64,000 nucleotides of DNA, from contig JAEQBH010002177.1 of the NCBI GenBank assembly GCA_016808115.1, positions 620,001-684,000 on the forward strand. Reading direction: 5' to 3'. The stretch comes from Tetrastigma voinierianum (taxonomy: Eukaryota > Streptophyta > Magnoliopsida > Vitales > Vitaceae). Shown here piece by piece: positions 23,989 through 35,200 of the stretch. Under the pieces are notes generated by a model. The model was not told the DNA's origin. It did no database searches and was given only the letters and a program-made list of their open reading frames with translations. A program made the position numbers and the translations under genes. Each line of letters begins with the position of its first letter. Within the stretch, counting starts at the first letter, position 1.

Positions 23989-25241
23989 TGTTGGGTTCCT
24001 ATTGGCGATTAAGCATACATACACAGAGGAAAAATTAAAAAATTTGCATTTTTCTAACCCGGCCAAGGATCCATGTGATCGATCGGATGGTCGGGGATAG
24101 AAGAATACTAGGATTATTCTCATTTGGAAGATCCTTGGTAGTAGTGTGGGTGTGCTCAAACCCTCATGTCAGCTGAAGGGCGCAACAAATCACTCCACCC
24201 TCTAAAGTTATCCACACGAATAGACCTTCTTGGCTTGAGAAATTAGTGTTCTAAGGGCGGGGTTGGGTCTCACAGCCACAGCCGCCTCGATTGAAAAACG
24301 AATGAATCGATCCACATAGGGATCCCTTGGATTTAAATACCAATTTTATGCCCTAGGGTTGGTTTGAGCCATTCTATGTGTGTGATATGTATGAGTCCAC
24401 ATAATGTTGCGATGGGCTCAAAAGCCCATTTAGAACCCACATATCATAAGCGACCTCAGCTGAAGACATTATGACCACCCAAATTATGTGAATGTCGATA
24501 TGAATGAGAGCGCAATCCATAATAAATGTCGTAGTCCCTTTGTCTCACGATATCCTAATTGAACACAAGTCATGGACTATGTCTCCCTTGTAAAGTTCAA
24601 TCATGCAATTTTCTCAACCTCCATGTAAACTGATAATACAAATAACATTAATAACCCTTATTAATTCATTTGAGCATGGCCATGCAATTTCCAGTCACAC
24701 ATGTCGAGGGGCCCATGGATATCTCTCTAAAATGAAGGACAAATCCTTTCATCCACTCATCCCTCTACATGATTTATTCTATGTCCAACTACGATCTGTA
24801 TTATCACCTATTACATATGATGTTGAGCGTGTCAAACATAAAGCTCCATGTAGGGGACCTATGGTAGTGTTAAAATTAGAAGGACAAAAAAAATACATTA
24901 TTATGATGAGAAGTACTTGTGACTTATAATCCATGTAGTATTCTCATGATGAGCTGACTTAATATCATATATGCATGATCAGTAGAACATGATCATCAGT
25001 CAAACTCCATATTTGTCTTAATTCACTATTGTTCCACCAATAATGAACGACTAGGGACAATTTAGAATAATATTCCATTTTGAAATTAAGTTCTACTATG
25101 AGTCACACACTTGATGATCATAAGTGGAATAAACTATTCATGGAGTAAATCATAGAATTAAAAATGTAAGATATAATGAAAATGCCTCTTTATTATTGAA
25201 ATATGAAAGTAATAATAATTACACTATGACCTTACTAGGCA
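23989..25241 (-). mobile_element. Probable solo LTR or LTR-like insertion within the aORF
   Basis: The sequence between two aORF coding pieces is non-coding and AT-rich. It starts TGTTGGGTTCC in plus orientation; a TG..CA span is possible with the end near 25241. On the minus strand an AATAAAGAGGC signal occurs near 25185. No matching target-site duplication was found, so the boundaries are approximate. Confidence 0.42.
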
Positions 25242-26060
25242 CATCACTAACAAATTCGACATGGATGACCCTGGTCCTAGCTAAGGTGTAAAAATAAAGC
25301 ATAGACCAATGAGATATCAGTAGTAAAGAGAGTTGACCTGCACAACCCATCAAAATCCGAAAAGCGTTAGAATGTGAATGAGTGGGGTACTCCGATGGGA
25401 GTGTGAGCTGCTTCTGACGATGGAGCGGAATGAAGCTTAGCAAATGCTCTCGTGTAAAATACAACGTTCTCGCCTCCCCAATAGTTGTGGTAGTGGAGTG
25501 TTTAATACGTGTCTCTAGACTAATTTGTAAGAATTTGGTTGTATAACCCAATTCCTCTCAGTTGCTGTGTAACCTTCAGGCGCGTAGTAGCGTTTCAGAG
25601 TACCCTCCTGCGCTAGTAAGCGCTGAAACCTCTTCGTGACATCTTGCCATTCTACAACCAGGTAAAAATAAATAAATAAATAAGAGGAGAGTATAATAAG
25701 GGGTCAACTTGAGGGCCATAAAATAAAAATAAAAAATGAAGAAAGGAAAAATCCCTCGAAAGGAAAAAGAAATCTCCCTTTAGAGAGTTTGTGATCCACG
25801 GGGATAGAACACAGAAAGTAAACCCGAAGCAGCCGCGAAACTAATAGAACACTGACCACAAAGACACTCAAGCAAACCAACAACTCGAAAAAGGTTTGAG
25901 TTGCAAACACTTACCTGAAAGTTAGCAACGTCAAGAGTCTCCAACGGCTCCTTTGGAAGGGAAACTTGTAGAAGCGCAGAGGAGGATGAAATACCGGAAC
26001 CAAAAGAAAAAGCAAACCTTTTAGAAAGCATTAAAAGACCAATATTTGAACCTTGCCCCT

Positions 26061-26067
26061 ATTTATA
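26061..26067 (-). promoter_or_regulatory. TATA box of the E2 antisense ORF
   Basis: The minus strand reads CCTCCCTATAAATAGGGGC, with the ATG at 26031 about 30 bp downstream. The placement implies transcription of the antisense ORF independent of the LTR, with a very short leader or use of a later ATG. Confidence 0.65.
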
Positions 26068-26297
26068 GGGAGGGTCGGCGGCATCAAATCGCGTGAGAAC
26101 GAGATGCATAGGATGCACATTGGGAGGCATGCATCTCCCATGCACCTTAAACACACGCAAGCGTCACCTCCGAGTGCATTTAATACCCTAATCGTTTTTC
26201 ACAAACCTTTCAACTCTCAACATTTAACATTTGAAACCTTAATATTTTTCCCCTAATTGAAATAACACAAAAACTCCAGTCGGAGGAAAATAGGGGC

Positions 26298-26933
26298 ATT
26301 ATGAGTACCATGATCTTTGGGATCCAGGGCCCGCTGCGGCCGTGTTGTAAAACAGCTTGATTCCATTCGCCTTACCAAGACTACACGGGCATTTCTCAAA
26401 TGGGAGAATCTATAGAGGCCGCCCGGGAAAGTAAGGACAAACTCTTCTTGGGCTTGCTCGAGGTATCTGCACAGGACTTCAGAATCCACTTGATCGCCAT
26501 TCTCCCATATGTAATTCTATCCCATATGGGAAATATGTTACTAAATAAGCATCCCAGAAGCGGAAAATCATAAAGGGCAATATTATCGGTGGATTTTCCG
26601 ACACCATCCTCTCATGGGAGAATATAATCAATCAAGAAAATAATCCCGATAACAAGAAGCTGATAGTGATAAGAAAAAGAAGATTTCCTCCCTTAAGCTA
26701 GGAGGAGATAAATCTACCCAAGATGGAAGGAAGGATTTTAGTAAATGAAATCTATAAAGTTGGAAGATCTGTTAGGGAAAGTAAGCGGTCGTATTCATGT
26801 TTTATTCTCCTCTCCACTTTTCTTGACAATCGTCGGACGGTCGGCGCATTTGTCAACGCCTTTTCTTCGGATTCGCGTGCAACGTCTTTAGAAATCGATG
26901 ATCAGACGCATATTTTGACATTGGGATCAAACA
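26298..26933 (+). mobile_element. E2 3' LTR, about 636 bp
   Basis: A purine-rich GGAGGAAAATAGGGGC tract at about 26281-26297 precedes it. The right end ATCAAACA at 26933 matches the CCAAACA end of the 5' LTR at 8504. Shared internal blocks include TATCCCATATGGGAA, the CAATATTATC phrase and GAAGATTTCC. The first bases (ATTATGAGTACC) do not show the usual TG, so the start is approximate. Confidence 0.72.
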
Positions 26934-28040
26934 ATCAAAGGATCTCATCTTGACTAAGATCATTCATCAACATTGCCCTCAATGGTTATCAGAAACTCTT
27001 ATGTGATTGAATTTCCATACCTTTGTCTTATCCCTTTGATATTGGCATGAATGCAACCTCCATTGATTATCAATGAAGGCCCAGTATAAAAGAGATCGGT
27101 TTTTATGGCTGTAGGAATTATGTGCATTTATCATAACAAACATTTGAAAATACTCATTAGTAGCTTTGTTATGTTCATTGAACCCTCTAGATTTCACGAG
27201 AAACCCACAAAGAAAATTATTCATCAGAGTTTATAAAGTCAACTCCTCTTTGTGAGTCAATAGGGCAACGTTTCTTGGCGTGTTTAAGTACAGAAGAGTG
27301 TTTTTCTGATTATGACCTTTGTTGAGGGACCAAGGCGTGGAATGGTCAAGATTTGGAACTTTGAAAGAGCCATACCTTTTATTTGTTGGAAAATGTGAAT
27401 TGTCATTAATGTCATTCGCTCATAGGTAAATCAAAGACATATGAAAAGGTTTTAGCTTTGGTGGTTCTCCTTTACCTTGAATAAAACAAAAGTTAATTAT
27501 CAATAATTATTTCATTAATAAATATTTACCCAAATTTAAATTTGAAATCAATTAAAACGTTATTATAGGAGTTTATGAGAAGCCAAAACTTTTTATCTTC
27601 TAAACGCTAAAAGTCAGATCACTCCATCAATAAAAAATATCGACACACATTGAAGTCCTTTAAAGAGTATGAAGTTCCATTATCCTTTCATTAGTAATAG
27701 AATTGACACGCTTTAGTTTGTCGGAATTGCTATAAAGTACTATTTTTATTGATTATTGGACAACTGTTTTATCATATAAGACAAATATCTTAAAGATCTC
27801 AAAAGGACAGCTAAAAAAGAGGAATATGTCTTAAGAAAATTGCTGATTTTAAGGAAATTGCTGATTTGACAAGACTCGGATGTTAATCCTATTTAGTTAT
27901 ATTCTCCCTGTTTTTATAATTTAGTTTATTATTTTATTTATTGGTTTTTTTGGGCTAACCATCTTTACGGGCAGAAGACGTGAAGGAAGGCAATTTGAAG
28001 CTTCGCATGAGATTCACAATTCCTTGTGGGTGAAGAAGAT
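26934..28040. other. No gene recognised
   Basis: This is AT-rich flank of E2. The phrase GACTAAGATCATTCATCAAC at about 26953 recurs at about 33019 and, diverged, at 32905, both in an intron of the host gene, pointing to a short dispersed repeat. No ORF of interest. Confidence 0.5.
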
Positions 28041-28167
28041 GCCAATCAAACAGTTGATTGATGGCTGGGACAAGGGGATGAGAAAACAGTTGATTCCTGA
28101 ATTCAGCGACTGAAACTGAACCCTAAACCAGTTCCTGTCATCCAATTTCCCCTAAACCTTAATTGAG

Positions 28168-28485
28168 ATGCCTCTTTGGCTTGGCTCAATGGAGAACCTC
28201 ACCAAGTTATATATGCGCTACTCCCATCTTTCTGAGAACCCAACTACGATTCTGCAGTTCCTTCCCAATCTGAAATATCTTCAAATGGCGGAAGCCTACA
28301 AAGGGAGGCGTATGGAGAAAGAGTTCTTCAGATCTGGAGGTTTCCTTAAACTGGAGTATCTCAACATTTCTTCTCATAATCTGGTAGAATGGACAGAGAT
28401 TGAAGAGGGAGCACCGCCTTGCTTGAAACAACTATCAGTTACAATGGAGGTCCGGAGAATTATAAGAACAAACACATTCCAATAG
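28168..28485 (+). pseudogene. Fragment of an RPM1-like NBS-LRR resistance gene (LRR part)
   Basis: A 105-residue frame starts PLWLGSMENLTKLYMRYSHL and continues LQFLPNLKYLQMAEAYKGRR and FLKLEYLNISSHNLVEWTEI. Leucine-rich repeats with this wording occur near the C-terminus of RPM1-type CC-NBS-LRR proteins. Nothing upstream encodes coiled-coil, NB-ARC or P-loop motifs, and the ORF ends after VTMEVRR with no further LRRs. It is therefore a gene scrap, not a functional receptor. The first ATG is incidental, since the family continues N-terminally. Confidence 0.78.
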
Positions 28486-28489
28486 TAAA

Positions 28490-30640
28490 ATATCGAGGGG
28501 ATATGAGTCACGGATTTTGGGGGGAACGGCCTCCTCGAGTGACAAATTTGTAAACGTTTATCAGTTACAATGGTGTTTGTTTATGAAATCTTTCTTCGAC
28601 TTGATTTTTATGAATTAAGACCTTGGAGATTCAAGTTCATGATGCCTTTCTTCTCTCTTTTAAGCCTAAAGAGAAGCATTACCACCCTGATAGTAACTAA
28701 TGAAGGTGTAAACATTAACCATTTTGAACAAAGGCAGATCAGAGCAGTGCTCCTTTTCCTTGACATGGGATACAAATGCAACTACTTCATAAAATAGCAG
28801 CAGCTTCTAAAAAAATCTTAAAAATTCAAATATAATTAAAATTATTTAAGAAATTATGTTTGTTTATATAAAAGTACTAAAAATAAAAAATAAAGTTAAA
28901 GAAAATAATTTTCTTGTTTTTTTTTATAAATAGAATAATTTTCTTATTTTCTATCGTGTAATAAAAATATCAAAAAAATTAAATATAAATAAAATCACAT
29001 AAAAACTTGTATATATAAATTATTTAGTTTTTGTATTGATGAATTGAAATAAATAAAATAATTTTAAAGAAACAGTAAGCAAGACAAGGTTATGAAGAAC
29101 ACTGGACATTTATATTCCACAAGCAGAATGTATTCTGTAAGACTATTAACATACAGACCCCTGCCTTTGAATCATACTATTGTTCATCATAATCAAACCT
29201 TACTCATCAGAATCAAACCAAGACTCAAGACTTATAAAATCGAAGCTGAAAAAGGAAATCATGGTTGAGACTTAAAATCATTCTTAGTTTCCTCATTCCC
29301 TAAATTGATGGGGGAATGAGATAAAGATGAGATGATTTTCTGAAATCCTAAGATTGATAACTCATTCTAAACAGTATCTAGTTAGTTAAGTAAAACCACA
29401 ATTTTAGTCATTCCAAATGCAACATGAAGCACAATAAAAATTATTCTGGCATGGAATCAGAAATATATATGTAGAGACTGATGGATTAGAAACCATGGCA
29501 TTTAAGGTAGTCTGCATGACAAAGATGATGTTTTTCCTAAAAACAGAAGTTCTACCTGAACAAGGTGAAAAGTTAATTTCATTTTTCCATGCTGCTCTCA
29601 ATTCTCTACAAATTAATATTTCTGACCAAAAACCATCTGCACACAAAAAACCTGCATGTTGATGAAATTACAACTACCAGTTAAAGCATGAATTTCTATC
29701 TACGTGAAAATATGAATGCATTCTGAAATTCCCAATATCAAAACCATAATTAATAGTACTTCAAAATTTTGAACAACAATGATTGCCCTGTTTTTATGCA
29801 CAAATACAGAAAGCCAGGTAGCAGGAAATAACAGAGAAGTTTCTTGGAAACTGAGAATGACAAATGACCTGAATTTTGAAGGTGATTTGATTCTGAGAAT
29901 CAGTCATAAGCATCTGTCCTATATAATAAAAGAACAAACTTCAAGTTGATAATAAATTCTCCAATTCTGTTCCCCCAAAAAAAAGGGAAAAAAAACTAGC
30001 AGAATGTTAGTGACAAGAGTACCAGGCATTGAAATCAAAAAGGTAATATTTTCATTTTTCACAATATCCATAACCTACCCTAATAAGCCCAAATATTCAA
30101 CTGAAATCTATCATTGACAAGGTGTATTCTCATAAACAATTATTTGAGCAATTGCTCTGGTTGCTCCAGATTATCAAAAGATTTCGCTCTCCACTGCATA
30201 TAGTAAAAATATTTGCTCTGGCTGAACTAAAAGGAACTCAATGAATTTTCCACAATGAATCTAGTGAAATGAAGGAATAAGTTTCTTCTTTTTTTTTTTT
30301 TTTGGCTGATAAGTGACGTAGGGAAAAGATTCCATTGAAATACCCTTTAGGCTAATTGAAGTGGAAAGAGAGAGACTTTGACATAGAAGCAGTTTGAAAA
30401 ACACTATCAGAGCAAATTCATCCCATATTATGATATATAATTTTTCCAAATTAGAGTAGCATAATTGTAGACAACTAGTTGTACAGGTGACAGATGATTT
30501 CAGCAATCGAAGTAAAATGGTGGCATTTAAATATGAATTCAGATATTGCGGGTTCTAAATACATGATGGAAAAATTAGGTGGTGGGATTTCTGGTGTCAA
30601 AAATAAGGATTGCACTTAATATTAGATAGCCAACAAGTAG
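28490..30640. other. No gene recognised
   Basis: This is AT-rich intergenic DNA. A T-run at about 30283-30302 followed by GGCTGATAAGTGACG could be the tail of a minus-strand retroposon. Small frames here have no recognisable domain. Confidence 0.45.
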
Positions 30641-31300
30641 TCATACTCCTAAGGTTTTGAAAATATGTATCGAGAGGAAGGACTTTCAGGAGGTGTTGGC
30701 AGGTTGGTGAAGGACCTTTGGGTGAATTTTTCAATTGGGAGGCTTGTTGAGGAAAGAATGTTAACTTTTAGACTAGCCTAATGAAAAGGATGGTCATTAA
30801 TCAAGAGGTGTGCTCCATGCAAAGGAGTCAAAATCCATTTATAACATTCTTATTCACTGTACTAAAGGTAGGATTTTGTGGTAATTAGCATTCTCATTAT
30901 TCAGTATTCCTTGGGATATTTTAACCTCAATTAGGGAGAATCTCCTAGGATAGTGGCATGGTCCTTCGAGTAAGGTGAAGAAGATTCAGGAGCTGCTTGT
31001 ATTTTCTGACTATTTGGAGAGAAATAAATTAAGATTGTTTGAAGATAAGAAAAAGTGCCATATCAAGGACTCAGCTCTTTCCTAAATAATTCATCTTAGG
31101 ATTAAAGAATACAAAAGATGGAACCACTATATCTTTATTCACTCCTTCAGGTCAGTTATAATTCTTGTTGAGAGAGGAAGTAACCTTTTATTTACCTTCT
31201 TTTTTTGTTTTGTGTCTTGGCACTCACTGTATTTGTATTTTCATGTACTCATATTGCACTAGTTCCTGCTTTTAATACATTCTCATTTATCAAAGAATCT
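30640..31300 (+). mobile_element. L1-type LINE remnant, 3' part of ORF2
   Basis: Plus-strand reading around 30840-31110 gives NILIHCTKGRILW, LAFSLFSIPWDILTSIRENL, WHGPSSKVKKIQELLVFSDY and LERNKLRLFEDKKK. This is the reverse-transcriptase zinc-binding (zf-RVT) end of plant L1 ORF2. Three or more stops interrupt it. The 3' end near 31.3 kb lacks a clear poly(A). It lies downstream of the host gene on the opposite strand. Confidence 0.68.
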
Positions 31301-31770
31301 TGGATAGCATTGTCTTCTTGACAGTCAATCCCCCAATGTAGTGAAATACCTCAAGACATAATGATAAGTTACCAGGTTTAAATGAGACATGATATCACTA
31401 AAAACTGAATTTCATTGTAGAACCACATACAATCGTAGACCTTATACACTTTTTTTTTTTTTTTTTTACACCAGATTCGAAACACTATCATGTAAACATT
31501 AGATTTATTTCAACAAAATATTTCACTTAATCCTCAGTCCTAGACAATTCTAAGTATCTGAAATGATAACATGATTCATCACTCAACTCACCAACAATTT
31601 CCACAACAGGGAGTTATGAAATCAGAAAATTCCCATTTCACATACATCCCATGCATGAAATAAGAAAATTTTGAAAACTAGATTTCCAACTCAACCAGTC
31701 CACTTGAAATTAGAGTTGAATTGATATAAAATTTTACCTCACTGTACAAATATGACAAATTACGTCATCC
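31301..31770. other. 3' flank / 3' UTR of the C3H gene
   Basis: This is non-coding and AT-rich. A T-run of about 20 lies near 31449-31469. Nothing else recognised. Confidence 0.4.
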
Positions 31771-32221
31771 TCAACAAATATTGCCCTTTGGTGATTGTTC
31801 CTCACATGACACAGTCAAACTCGCCTGAAAATTTCCATCAGGTTCCTTATGCTCCATGCTGCTTTCTCTTTCTGAAACTTCAGGTTCTCCATTTCCTGAG
31901 ATAGCTGTTTCCAGAGATGGTGCATGCTGCTTTTCCACCAGGTTGAAGATCAGCATCTGAAGACCCTTTGAAGTAGATGGAGAGCCTTCTTGACCACTAG
32001 GTCGTTGCCAAATTACTTGATGTCAACCACATAAAGTGCAAATTGTGGCCTTGCCAACATTACCATTTACAAATGCCCTTTCAGCTGAGCGACGTGTTGT
32101 GAAGTTACAGGCTGAGCAATTTCTGGATGCATCAGAACTATTACCATCATCAGGACTACCATCTTCCAGATCCACAGTGGTAAGATCAATATATGTTGAA
32201 GTGTTCCTTCAAAACAGCCGC
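31771..32221 (-). other. C3H gene: last coding exon
   Basis: It starts after TTTTATTTAG with AAVLKEHF (second RRM), then DLTTVDLEDGSPDDGNSSDA in another frame, FTTRRSAERAFVNG, and the tail SLETAISGNGEPEVSERESS to EEQSPKGNIC and TGA at 31771. At least three frame changes occur. No obvious AATAAA lies in the next 150 bp. Confidence 0.78.
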
Positions 32222-35200
32222 CTAAATAAAACATTGAGACATCAGTTTTTAACTTAGATTCTATCAGATGTATAAATGGCAATGTGAAATCGTAAGTAAT
32301 TAAACATGAAATAGTACAAGGAGAAAGAATACATGAGATTCTTGAAGAAGACTGCTGTATCATACCTTATACTTGATTAGAGAAATAAATGGCTAAATCA
32401 GAAAATGTATAAGAAGCACAGCACTGGATGCATAGAATTCTACCTCATCCATAAAAGAGCAGTATTAAAAGCTTAAATACACATGGAATGAAGGTTTATA
32501 ATGACAAAGGTGTTTCATATGTAATTGAGTTAATGGCTGGATGGAACACCTCATAGAGTGAGCACAAAATAGGTAGATGCTCATGCTTACATTATTGGAT
32601 TAATCCTAGAGAAAGCAAATCTCACCTAAAATATCAAGTGAGTTGTATTTAAGGGTTTTAAACCACCCTTGAGATTCTAATTTCACATAAACATTTCTTT
32701 AATTTACCTTGAAGAAATTGGGATCATATTAATACTCATTTACTTTTAACTATAATTACTAGTGCCGTCTGGCACTAACATCATTACATACCCATGTTGC
32801 CCCACAGGCCCAGAATAAATGGTACCTTAATTACAGTTTCTTTCTAGAATCCATGAAAGGATGAAATCAGTGCATATCATGATTGAATTTCTCTGGACAA
32901 AGACTAAGATCATTTGCTCACATTACTCTCAATGGTTGATTGTATTGAGTTATCAGAGCAAATGCAAAAACTAAAGGGGGGCAGGCAGGATCTACAAGAT
33001 GATTTCTAGACTATTCTCTCGACTAAGATCATTCATCAACATTAACCTCAATGGTTAGTTCTACTAATTTATCAGGAAAAACAGGGGGGGCAGAAAGAAG
33101 GGGTACTGGGGGAAGAGATGGTTAATGAGCTGTCCAGGACAAAAAGTTATTCCACTAACTGTTGGGTTTAAGGAAAGGGGGGAGAGAGGAAGAGATCAGG
33201 AATTTTGATACAGCTTGGCAAGGAACTAAGTGTATGTGTGCTCAAGTGAGAGAGAGAGGGAGAGTGTGCGTGTGTGTGTGTGAGATAGAGAAAGAGAGAC
33301 TCACGTTTGCAAGACCTGTTGGTAAAGGTGCCAAAATCCTAAATCAGTAGGACGGTTATCCAATTTATATCTATTCAGTGGGGAAGGGGTCCCACCAAGT
33401 GCTAATGAGCGAACTGACTGCTTCAAGATGGTAGGCTCCTGCAGCACCATATCTGAATTTTCTTTGGAGCTTTGAGGCACAACATTGTCAGCAGACTTGT
33501 TCTTATCCAACGTTATTTCAGTTTGCGGTGATCCTAGCAATACTGGGATCAGTGCACCAGCGGAGCTCGCTTTGCAGCATCGTATGACATTCCCACTTTA
33601 AGTCTCTTTGCAGCTTGCTCAGCTCCTACTTCCCCCTTCAGTCCTGTGGCCTGCAAACAGGCAAAGCTTGAGAACAGTAGTCACAAGGAAATGATATTTT
33701 CTTATGTTGCATTGTTACTAATTTTCTCTTCGTGATGATAATAAGTGTAGACAAAGCCAACAAGAAACTAGTTATTGTAGCATTATTTCGGAACTTCCAT
33801 AGAGGTCCCAAAACTATAGTCTTTGGCAGTGTGCATTGCTTGCCACAGTGTAGGCAATATGGATAGCAAGGAAGGCCAGAACTCTTAAAGAGTTTCTGAT
33901 ATAATCCACTTAACCTTTCTTCGCATATGTAGAGGCAGAAAAACATGCAACACCTACATGCTACATGAATATAAGGACTTCTAGAAAATATGGAGTGAAA
34001 AAAAGGGGTGGTTTGGTTCCTGTTTTTGAGCACAGTTTTTTTGTTCCAAAAAACAAGGAGAACACTAAAAATTTGTTCGGTTCCCATTTTTTATGTTATG
34101 AAAAACAGAGAACACCAAAACCCCTATTTTCATAGAACACCAAAATGTTGCTCTCTAAGTTTTCAAAAACTGTTTTCTAAAAACAGTTTTCAAAAATAGG
34201 AAACGAAACAGCCCCTAAGAGTCTGTTTGGTAACTATTTTTGAAAACACTTATTGTTCTCCAAAATAAAAATAATAAGAAATGATAATAATAAAACCGGC
34301 AAACATGTTTGACAAACAATAAACTATTTTCCGTCAACAGAAAATAGGGCGTTTTCAGAAAACATCTTTTAATTATTTTCACTTTTTAAGAAAACATATA
34401 AGTATTTATAATGATTAAAAATAAAGCTTCAGACACAATTATTTTTAAAACATATTTTAAAATATTAACAATAGGTTAAAAACATTTCAGATTCCCAAAC
34501 AAAATTTTGTTGTAACATTAAATAAAGTTTTAAAAAACTATTCTCAATAACCATTTCTCAAAATTGTTTCCAGAAACAGTTACCAAACAAAACCTAAGAG
34601 TCAACAACAAGAATTACTTTTAGTTTGATCTCTTTGGATCTTTAGGCTAGTAATAGGCACATTTTTTTACGGACATCTTACCCTCCTTAGTATTCCATTT
34701 TCCATTTAGGATCTCCCTCAGTTCTGTATAAATAAGCGGGCAAATAAATAAAGAACTATATTTTCCACATTTTATCTTATAAATCTCTAAGTGTACTTAC
34801 AGAAGAATACAAATTACTTTTGATTAGAAAAAGAATACCAAGTTACAATGTCTTACCCAATCAAGATTCCTCATCTAACCTGAGAATTACATTTGCAAGT
34901 GTGGCCTTATTATATTCAGGTTCATACAGTTGATGCCCAAAAGAACTCCTAAAATGTCAATAAAGCAGAGATCTAGGAATATCTAGATAGAAGAGGATTT
35001 TTTCATCATCATTCCCTGGGTTTCTACTTAGAAGAACAGATCGTGGCTGTTGCAACAAAAGCAAGAAAGAAGAAAAGGATAGAACACATCTAACCAAGAA
35101 AACCTAAAATCCACCAAGGAAACTCTATAGAAGAGCTTTCTATTGACTACAAATTTAGAATAAAAAGCCAAAAGATAGAGAGATTTATATCGACTAAAAA

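Larger units (their letters stand above)
22300..26031 (-). pseudogene. E2 antisense ORF (aORF), multi-exon, interrupted by an LTR-like insertion
   Basis: This gene runs against gag-pol. The first exon opens with ATG at 26031 (MLSKRFAFSFGSG) and ends at 25915 with a perfect CAG|GTAAGT donor. A fragment at 25655-25520 reads WQDVTKRFQRLLAQEGTLKR, then YYAPEGYTATERNWVIQPNS. A later exon (about 23758-23101) begins after a TTTGTAG acceptor with RGWLVNLVEKARLDRIRWLL and ends YMRNHDFDETAEL before a GTATGG donor. The intron 23100-23028 ends CTTTACAG. The last exon (23027-22300) encodes a long charged, coiled-coil-like segment, the FKHNICGD motif and an acidic tail ending at TAG 22300. A few stops and shifts are present. 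Function is unknown; similar antisense ORFs occur in Tat elements. Confidence 0.75.
7987..26933 (+). mobile_element. E2: Tat-lineage Ty3/gypsy retrotransposon with antisense ORF, interrupted by insertions
   Basis: In order on the plus strand: truncated 5' LTR, a TTGGCGCCGTC-type primer site, gag, protease, RT, RNase H, integrase, a ~75-bp tandem-repeat block, then an ORF on the opposite strand and a 3' LTR related to the left one. Extra antisense ORFs and hypervariable tandem repeats 3' of pol are known for the Tat/Ogre/Grande lineage; assignment rests on that plus protein wording. E1 lies in its 5' LTR, and LTR-type sequences with separate primer sites lie at 15.2-21.4 kb. Two Tat copies may be fused here, because the antisense ORF end is present twice. 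Confidence 0.72.

Noticed and set aside
24603..24929. 108-codon plus-strand ORF
   Set aside because: It lies in the AT-rich LTR-like block and has no domain or coding-like composition.
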